DNA of 11,048 nt. Source: Anaerolineae bacterium. Lineage in GTDB: Bacteria; Chloroflexota; Anaerolineae; JAFGEY01. The stretch is taken from contig JAFGEY010000494.1 in assembly GCA_016931365.1 (NCBI GenBank), positions 1 through 11,048 of the forward strand. The letters run 5' to 3'. The notes beneath the pieces were generated by a model. The model was not told where the DNA came from, did not search any database, and was given only the letters and a program-made list of their open reading frames with translations. Of this stretch, positions 6,812-11,048 are shown piece after piece. Each line of letters begins with the position of its first letter. Within the stretch, counting starts at the first letter, position 1. The translations under genes were made by a program, and so were the position numbers.

Positions 6812-8113
6812 TCAAGACGGCAAGCAGGCCGATTCTGTTCCACCTTGTAGCCGCTGGACGACTGCTTCCAGCGTCGGCGCGACCGGCATCGGCGCTTGTA
6901 CCGCTTTCATCGCCCCCGGCACGTCCTTGAGGCCACTGCCCGTGACCAGCACAACAACGCGCTCGCCCACGCGCACCAGTCCCGTCTCCCGCGCCTTGAC
7001 CAGCCCGGCATAGCTCGCCGCGCCGGCCGGCTCGCCAAACACGCCCGCCTCGCGCGCCAGAACGCGCATCGCGGCCAGAATTTCTTCGTCGGAGACGGTG
7101 ACAAACGCACCGCCCGTCTCTCGCACAGCGCGCAGCGCCTTGACCCCGTCGCGCGGCATATCCACCGAGATCGAATCGGCCAGGGTGTGCGCCCGCACCG
7201 GATCGATCTGCTCGCTGCCGCGCTGCCAGGCATCATAGAGCGCCGCCGACCCCGCCGCCTGCACACCGATCAGCCGGGGCAGGCGGTCGATCAAGTCCAG
7301 CGCGCGCAGGTCGCGCAGCCCTTTGCCCAGCCCGCCGATGATGCAGCCATCGCCGACGGAAACCAGAATGCAGTCCGGCGCGCGCCACCCTAACTGCTCG
7401 CAGATTTCCAATGCCGCCGTCTTTTTGCCCTCCGACAGGTAAGGATTGTACCCCGTGTTGCGGCTGTACCAACCAAAAGCCCGGCAGGCCTCCAGGCAGA
7501 GGTCGAAGGCCTGGTCGTAGGCGCCCTGCACGGGCAGCACCGTCGCACCGTGAATCAACAACTGGGCGATCTTGGCCTGGGGCGCACTTTCGGGCACAAA
7601 AATGATGTTTTTGATCCCCACACTGGCCGAGAGCGTTGCCAGCGACGAGGCCGCGTTGCCGGTGCTCGCCGCCGCAATGGTCGATGCCCCCCATTCCAAC
7701 GCTTTGACGATGCCTACTGCACTGGCGCGATCTTTGAACGAAGCACTGGGGTTGCGACCGTCGTCCTTGACGTACACCTCGGCCAGGTCGAGAACAGCTT
7801 CCAGCCGGCGGGCGCGGTAGAGCGACGTCCAGCCGACGCAAAAGAGGGGATGCGCATCGCAGTCGCCGCGCAAGCGGGCCACCAGCTGCGGATCGAAAGG
7901 CAAGAGGGGCAAATAGCGCCAGATCGAGCGATCCGGGTTCAGGCGCAGCGCATCCGCGGTCAGCGTGCGGTGGATTGAAGGGTAATCATAGATCACGTCG
8001 AGAATGCCCGCGTCACCGTGATGGTCGCAGACATAGCGAAAGGCCTGCGAACCGTCTCGCAAGCTGTATTCCGCCCCACAGAGGACACATTTCAAACCCA
8101 GCACACCGCGCAT
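6812..8113 (-). CDS. thrC: Threonine synthase-like PLP enzyme
   Basis: The predicted reaction converts O-phospho-L-homoserine to L-threonine plus phosphate, using pyridoxal phosphate in the cytoplasm. The protein has 433 aa, in the family range. A zinc-ribbon-like N-terminus is visible (Cys9, Cys12, Cys29, His32: CVLC...CDHH), as in many threonine synthases of this clade. PLP binding is shown by NPSASFKDRA with Lys127 as Schiff-base Lys, the AASTGNAASSLA loop, and the Gly-rich SVGDGCIIGGLGKG phosphate-binding stretch. The ATG at 8113 follows AAGGGAG with a six-base gap. Related fold-type II enzymes (cysteate synthase, other ThrC paralogues) are hard to separate by eye, so substrate is less certain than family. 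No thrA, thrB or aspartokinase gene is in the window. It lies downstream of a Fe-S scaffold gene and an unknown gene on the same strand. Confidence 0.9.
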   Translation of the reverse strand: MRGVLGLKCVLCGAEYSLRDGSQAFRYVCDHHGDAGILDVIYDYPSIHRTLTADALRLNPDRSIWRYLPLLPFDPQLVARLRGDCDAHPLFCVGWTSLYRARRLEAVLDLAEVYVKDDGRNPSASFKDRASAVGIVKALEWGASTIAAASTGNAASSLATLSASVGIKNIIFVPESAPQAKIAQLLIHGATVLPVQGAYDQAFDLCLEACRAFGWYSRNTGYNPYLSEGKKTAALEICEQLGWRAPDCILVSVGDGCIIGGLGKGLRDLRALDLIDRLPRLIGVQAAGSAALYDAWQRGSEQIDPVRAHTLADSISVDMPRDGVKALRAVRETGGAFVTVSDEEILAAMRVLAREAGVFGEPAGAASYAGLVKARETGLVRVGERVVVLVTGSGLKDVPGAMKAVQAPMPVAPTLEAVVQRLQGGTESACLPS

Positions 8114-8129
8114 CGACTACTCCCTTGAT

Positions 8130-8158
8130 GCAGGTACAATCTAAAAGATCATACCTGC
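8130..8158. promoter_or_regulatory. 29-base dyad between the small unknown gene and thrC
   Basis: GCAGGTA (8130-8136) and TACCTGC (8152-8158) are perfect inverted repeats. Inside them ATCT (8139-8142) pairs with AGAT (8146-8149) around AAA, separated from the outer arms by CA on each side. There is no T-run, so it is not a normal terminator. It sits 16 bases before the thrC ATG, just upstream of the SD. It could be an operator, or an RNA hairpin exposing or protecting the ribosome site. A TATGAT on the - strand overlaps one arm, but I see no matching -35. Confidence 0.45.
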
Positions 8159-8162
8159 CCGT

Positions 8163-8486
8163 TCACACCTGAAACTGGCTGTTTCCAGGAGACAAGGTGA
8201 TGATGCGCTGTCGATAGTCGATGATGTGCACTTTGATCTCGCTGATCAACTGCTCCCACGCCTCACTGCCCAAAACGGCACGCAAGTCCTGCTCTCTTTG
8301 ATCGTGGGCCACAATCCCCAACAAAACCTGGGGTGCATTTCCATATGCCGTGTACCAGGCGTCTTCAAGCTTTAAACCAGCCGTAGGCAGCTTGCCGACA
8401 AAGTCTCGAACCAGTTTGAAATGCTCCCGCTGGTCCCGTTCACTCCGCGCACGAATGTTCCAGGTCAGAAGAATTTTTTGAGCCAT
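8163..8486 (-). CDS. Small conserved-looking protein of unknown function
   Basis: This 107-aa cytoplasmic protein has no signal peptide and no membrane segment. I do not recognise the family. Alternating hydrophobic strands (MAQKILLTWNI, PQVLLGIVAHD, IKVHIIDYRQRIITL) and two amphipathic helices (about residues 16-32 and 66-86) suggest a small alpha/beta fold, possibly ferredoxin-like or a dimeric alpha-beta barrel. That is inference from pattern only. There are no cysteines and no obvious catalytic motif. An AGGA about eight bases before the ATG at 8486 supports the start. It lies 45 bases downstream of the IscU-like gene and 49 bases upstream of thrC on the same strand, so co-transcription is likely. 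Confidence 0.75.
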   Translation of the reverse strand: MAQKILLTWNIRARSERDQREHFKLVRDFVGKLPTAGLKLEDAWYTAYGNAPQVLLGIVAHDQREQDLRAVLGSEAWEQLISEIKVHIIDYRQRIITLSPGNSQFQV

Positions 8487-8531
8487 ACCCGTTTCCTAAA
8501 CGTCCGAACCCGGCAAAAACTGGGCAAAAAG

Positions 8532-9182
8532 CTAACCTTCGAGTTGTTCGTGCCAGAGCATCTGGATTTTTTCCAGCATCTCTTCGGTCGCCACATCAGG
8601 ATCGTCGTCAAAGCCGGGCAGCGACAAAAGGCGACGGAACAGGTTGGGGATGCTCAGATCGAGCGGATTCAGATCGAGGTACCCCTTGGCCAACTGCTCG
8701 GCGATCAATTCGAGGTTGGACCATTTGAGCGGTACTTGCTCATCTTCGGGGATGATCGGGCAGGCCGTCTCATCCTCTTCGTCGCCGCCCATCTCGCGCG
8801 CTCGGACCCAATCGCCCTTGCGGCGATAATAATCAGCCAACGCCGACTTGAGCGCATCGGCAGCAAGGACTGAGCAGTGCATTTTGATCGGCGGCAGTCC
8901 GCCCAAAGCCTCGGCGATAGCCTGATTGGTCAGTTCCAGAGCCTCGTCGATGGTTCTGCCCATAATCAACTCGGTGGCGATCGAACTGGTCGCGATCGCC
9001 GCACCGCAGCCAAACGTCCGAAACTTGATGTCGGTGATCACGTCATTCTCGATCTTGATCGACATCTCCATCATATCACCGCAGACCGGGTTGCCCACCT
9101 TGCCAACGCCATCCGCGTTCTCGATCACACCCACGTTGCGCGGGTTGGTAAAATGCTCAATGACTTTATCGCTGTACTTCAT
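8532..9182 (-). CDS. iscU: IscU-type Fe-S cluster scaffold fused to a C-terminal IscX-like domain
   Basis: This 216-aa protein builds [2Fe-2S] or [4Fe-4S] clusters for transfer to apoproteins. Residues 1-125 are a full IscU: MKYSDKVIEHF start, cluster ligands Cys34 (GNPVCGD), Asp36, Cys59 (FGCGAA), His102 and Cys103 (KMHCSVLAADA). LPPIK (96-100) corresponds to the LPPVK motif bound by the HscA chaperone in E. coli IscU. An acidic linker (about 126-148, with Cys141) follows. Residues 151-216 read PLKWSNLELIAEQL, YLDLNPLDL, LPGFDDDPDVATEEMLEKI and MLWHEQLEG, matching the layout of E. coli IscX: an LKW start, a D-L-x-P segment, an FDDDP core and a closing helix with Trp. IscX normally is a separate protein of about 66 aa that binds IscS and iron. 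AAAGGA seven bases before the ATG supports the start. No iscS, hscA or iscA is in the window. Confidence 0.92.
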   Translation of the reverse strand: MKYSDKVIEHFTNPRNVGVIENADGVGKVGNPVCGDMMEMSIKIENDVITDIKFRTFGCGAAIATSSIATELIMGRTIDEALELTNQAIAEALGGLPPIKMHCSVLAADALKSALADYYRRKGDWVRAREMGGDEEDETACPIIPEDEQVPLKWSNLELIAEQLAKGYLDLNPLDLSIPNLFRRLLSLPGFDDDPDVATEEMLEKIQMLWHEQLEG

Positions 9183-9248
9183 CTATCCATCCTTTGATTG
9201 ATCCTGCAATGCATCGCAGGCAATGCCCCAGGCCACATTGTCAGGCTC

Positions 9249-9277
9249 ATTTTACACGCTTTTACCAATTCGGTCAA
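9249..9277 (-). promoter_or_regulatory. Sigma-70 promoter of the iscU-thrC operon
   Basis: On the - strand TTGACC (complement of 9272-9277), a 17-base spacer and TAAAAT (complement of 9249-9254) give a near-consensus promoter. Transcription should begin near 9242, leaving a leader of about 60 bases. Within the leader, positions 9203-9220 form a near-palindrome (CCTGC, A, ATGCAT, C, GCAGG), and GCAATGC occurs twice on the + strand (9206-9212 and 9220-9226). These could be a repressor site, or a hairpin just upstream of the ribosome site. Confidence 0.75.
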
Positions 9278-9297
9278 CAATAAAAGTCACATCCAAC

Positions 9298-9326
9298 TTG
9301 CCCAATGTGTGGAAATGTGCTATAAT
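9298..9326 (+). promoter_or_regulatory. Extended -10 promoter of rpsO
   Basis: TTGCCC (9298-9303), a 17-base spacer and a perfect TATAAT (9321-9326) preceded by TGC (9318-9320). Transcription should begin near 9333. It is divergent from the iscU promoter, with only about 20 bases between the two -35 boxes, so the two genes share one short regulatory region. Confidence 0.85.
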
Positions 9327-9344
9327 CCTCTTCGTTCAGACGGG

Positions 9345-9374
9345 AAGTAGCAGCGTGACGGCGCTGCATTCTAC
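9345..9374 (+). promoter_or_regulatory. rpsO leader hairpin, candidate S15 autoregulation site
   Basis: GCAGCG (9350-9355) pairs with CGCTGC (9362-9367) around a six-base loop. GTA (9347-9349) and TAC (9372-9374) can extend it past a four-base bulge. It ends ten bases before the AGGAGG ribosome site (9385-9390). In several bacteria S15 binds its own mRNA leader and blocks translation, using structures that differ between phyla. This hairpin is a candidate for such a site, inferred only from position. Confidence 0.4.
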
Positions 9375-9395
9375 GTGTCATCTCAGGAGGATATT

Positions 9396-9665
9396 GTGCC
9401 ACTCACAAAAGAACGTAAAGAAGCGATCATTCGAGAGTATGCCGTTCATCCGAACGACACCGGGTCGCCCGAAGTACAGATTGCTCTGCTCACCACGCGC
9501 ATCAATGACTTGATCGAACACCTCAAGATTCACAAGGGAGACGAGCATTCGCGACGAGGGTTGATCAAACTTGTTGGACAACGACGACGCCATCAGGAAT
9601 ACCTGAAGGGCAAAGATCAGAATCGGTATCGAACCCTGGTTGAACGCCTGGGGCTTCGCAAGTAA
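9396..9665 (+). CDS. rpsO: 30S ribosomal protein S15
   Basis: S15 is a primary 16S rRNA binding protein that organises the central domain of the small subunit. The product has 89 aa, the usual length. Family signatures include [14 protein letters not shown], the HSRRGL motif, [15 protein letters not shown] and the C-terminal ERLGLRK. The start is GTG at 9396, five bases after AGGAGG (9385-9390). The in-frame GTG at 9375 would add seven non-family residues and has no SD. It has its own extended -10 promoter with a leader hairpin. It is followed by two hairpins and then pnp, the order found in many bacteria. Confidence 0.98.
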   Translation: MPLTKERKEAIIREYAVHPNDTGSPEVQIALLTTRINDLIEHLKIHKGDEHSRRGLIKLVGQRRRHQEYLKGKDQNRYRTLVERLGLRK

Positions 9666-9692
9666 GACAGAACAGAACAGCGTATAACCCGA

Positions 9693-9731
9693 AAACGAGT
9701 AGATGCGCGCCTTACGCCCATCTACTCGTTT
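9693..9731 (+). terminator. Hairpin after rpsO, probable intrinsic terminator
   Basis: AAACGAGTAGATG (9693-9705) pairs perfectly with CATCTACTCGTTT (9719-9731), a 13-bp stem. Inside the loop GCG (9707-9709) can pair with CGC (9715-9717). The A-rich start and TTTGGTTGT end make it terminator-like, but the T-run is interrupted, so some transcription may pass into pnp. Confidence 0.75.
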
Positions 9732-9741
9732 GGTTGTATCA

Positions 9742-9765
9742 CCTGCCCGCGTCGGCGCGGGCAGG
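9742..9765 (+). terminator. GC-rich 10-bp hairpin between rpsO and pnp
   Basis: CCTGCCCGCG (9742-9751) and CGCGGGCAGG (9756-9765) form a perfect stem around a TCGG tetraloop. ACATATCATTTTAG follows without an immediate T-run. It may be a second terminator stem or an RNA processing site. In E. coli RNase III cuts a hairpin in the pnp leader as part of PNPase autoregulation; the equivalent role here is inference. Confidence 0.55.
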
Positions 9766-9939
9766 ACATATCATTTTAGTAAGGCACGTCTGCGACACCA
9801 AAGTCCGGGAATTGGGGAGTGTGCCACAGCCTGTTTACATCGTTCGACAAAACGAGCTGCCAACGCTGTGACATGGTTCCCAGTCCCTGACCTTCCTGCA
9901 CGAGCGTGCCCGCACATTGAGTGCAAGGAGATTTTTATC
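9766..9939 (+). other. Structured pnp leader
   Basis: No ORF is apparent. Nested inverted repeats are visible: GGGAA (9807-9811) with TTCCC (9877-9881), CACAGC (9825-9830) with GCTGTG (9865-9870), and TCGTT (9840-9844) with AACGA (9851-9855). A GCAC/GTGC hairpin lies near 9911-9923, just before the AAGGAG ribosome site (9925-9930). I found no clear separate promoter, so pnp may depend on read-through from rpsO or on a promoter I cannot recognise. Confidence 0.45.
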
Positions 9940-11048
9940 ATGTTAGGAAATCACAAATTTGAGGCGACGATCGGTGAACACACCATCGTTGTCGAAAGCG
10001 GCAAGCTGGCCCAACAGGCCAACGGCGCCGTAACTATTCGCTGCGGCGATACGGTTTTGTTTACCGCAGCGACGATGGCCCGCAACACCCGCGAGGGCAT
10101 CGACTTTTTCCCGCTCACGATCGACTATGAAGAGCGGCTCTATGCCGCCGGACGTATCCCTGGTTCGTTCTTTCGACGCGAAGGTCGCCCCGGTGAAAAT
10201 GCCATTCTCACCGACCGCCTCACCGACCGCCCCATTCGCCCGCTGTTCCCCAAGGATATGCGCAATGAAGTCCAGGTTGTCACCTATACCCTCTCGCAGG
10301 ATCAAGAATACCAGGCCGACATTCTGAACATCATCGCGGCCTCGGCAGCCTTGACCATTTCCGACATCCCCTTTGCGGAGCCGGTCGGCGCAGTGCGCGT
10401 GGGATACATCGGTGGTGAGTTTGTCTTTAACCCCACTCACTCGCAAATGGCCAACAGCACGCTCGACCTGCGCCTGGCGGGCACCGCTGACGCGCTGTTA
10501 ATGGTTGAAGCGGGCGCAAACGAGGTCAGCGAAGAGGTCATGCTGGAGGCGATCCAGCGCGGCCATCAAGCGATGCAGAGTGTGATCCAGATGCAAAACG
10601 AGATGCGCGCCGCCATCGGCAAGGAAAAGCGCCCTTACACCGCCAAAGAAAAGGTCGAAGGCGTGCGCGAAGCTGTGCAAGGCTTCCTCGGCGGCCGCCT
10701 GCGCGAAACAGTCTACGCCACTGTGGTCAAGTCAGAGCGGATCGACGCCTTTGACCAACTGCGCGACGAACTGGTCGCAGCATTGGGCGAAACGTGGGAC
10801 TCGAAAGCCCTGCTTGACGCTTTTGAGGACGAACTGCGCGACCTGATTCGTGGACGCATCCTCAACGAGGGCGTCCGCCCCGACGGGCGCGACAGCACCA
10901 CGATCCGGTCGCTGGCGGCTGAAGTGGGTCTGCTGCCCCGCACGCACGGCTCCGGTCTGTTCACGCGCGGCGAGACGCAAGCCCTGTCGATCTGTACGCT
11001 GGGCTCAGCGCGCGACGAGAAAATGCTCGACGACCTGACGCCCGAAGA
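9940..11048 (+). CDS. pnp: Polynucleotide phosphorylase (3' end outside window)
   Basis: PNPase degrades RNA 3'-to-5' by phosphorolysis, releasing nucleoside diphosphates, and can add tails in reverse. It normally works as a trimer and as part of the RNA degradosome. ATG at 9940 follows AAGGAG with nine bases between. The visible 369 codons cover the first RNase PH-like domain (IRCGDTVLFTAATMA; FFRREGRPGENAILTDRLTDR, split by conserved Arg pairs; PLFPKDMRNEVQVV), the all-helical linker domain (about residues 210-300), and the opening of the second RNase PH domain (RPDGRD, LLPRTHGSGLFTRGETQAL). The catalytic second-domain core and the KH and S1 RNA-binding domains are beyond the window. The frame is intact and no key residue in the visible part looks missing. 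Confidence 0.98.
   Translation, partial: MLGNHKFEATIGEHTIVVESGKLAQQANGAVTIRCGDTVLFTAATMARNTREGIDFFPLTIDYEERLYAAGRIPGSFFRREGRPGENAILTDRLTDRPIRPLFPKDMRNEVQVVTYTLSQDQEYQADILNIIAASAALTISDIPFAEPVGAVRVGYIGGEFVFNPTHSQMANSTLDLRLAGTADALLMVEAGANEVSEEVMLEAIQRGHQAMQSVIQMQNEMRAAIGKEKRPYTAKEKVEGVREAVQGFLGGRLRETVYATVVKSERIDAFDQLRDELVAALGETWDSKALLDAFEDELRDLIRGRILNEGVRPDGRDSTTIRSLAAEVGLLPRTHGSGLFTRGETQALSICTLGSARDEKMLDDLTPE

Noticed and set aside
9375..9395. Earlier GTG start for rpsO
   Set aside because: No SD precedes it, and the AGGAGG at 9385-9390 would be inside the coding region. The 9396 start gives the usual 89 aa.

Overview
The window looks like ordinary chromosome from a GC-rich, free-living bacterium. 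My best guess is Chloroflexota (Anaerolineae/Caldilineae-like). The clues are large secreted subtilases ending in a '[YF]-[LF]-P-L-[VI]' tail, a response regulator fused to a class IIIb adenylate cyclase, a Pro/Thr-rich lipoprotein with an 'SLGCPQPG' core, and an rpsO-pnp pair. The phylum is inferred from memory of these families, not tested. No tRNA, rRNA, CRISPR array, insertion sequence or phage gene was seen.

Left part (1-6249, + strand). The 3' part of a response-regulator/adenylate-cyclase gene overlaps the start of a secreted S8 (subtilisin) protease. A short hairpin terminator follows, and its T-run is the start of the -35 box of a near-consensus extended -10 promoter. That promoter opens a 443-base non-genic region holding a possible 27-codon leucine-run peptide, a 20-bp hairpin, a perfect Shine-Dalgarno with a TTG start, and a chain of tiny abutting ORFs. 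The chain ends on the ATG of a second, 1123-residue S8 protease (PA insert, Rossmann-like domain, PKD domain). A 34-base perfect palindrome then acts as a shared terminator with the convergent genes.

Middle part (6273-9277, - strand). One strong promoter (9249-9277) drives a probable operon: an IscU-type Fe-S scaffold whose C-terminus is an IscX-like domain, a small unknown protein, a threonine synthase-like PLP enzyme, and a lipoprotein. The IscU-IscX fusion is the most notable protein in the window.

Right part (9298-11048, + strand). A divergent extended -10 promoter drives rpsO (GTG start, 89 aa) through a leader hairpin beside the ribosome binding site. Two strong hairpins and a structured leader precede pnp (polynucleotide phosphorylase), which runs off the window. 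This is the classical rpsO-pnp layout, where both genes are autoregulated post-transcriptionally in the organisms studied.

Themes: extracellular protein degradation possibly tied to cAMP signalling and leader-based control on the left; Fe-S assembly with amino-acid metabolism in the middle; translation and RNA decay on the right.
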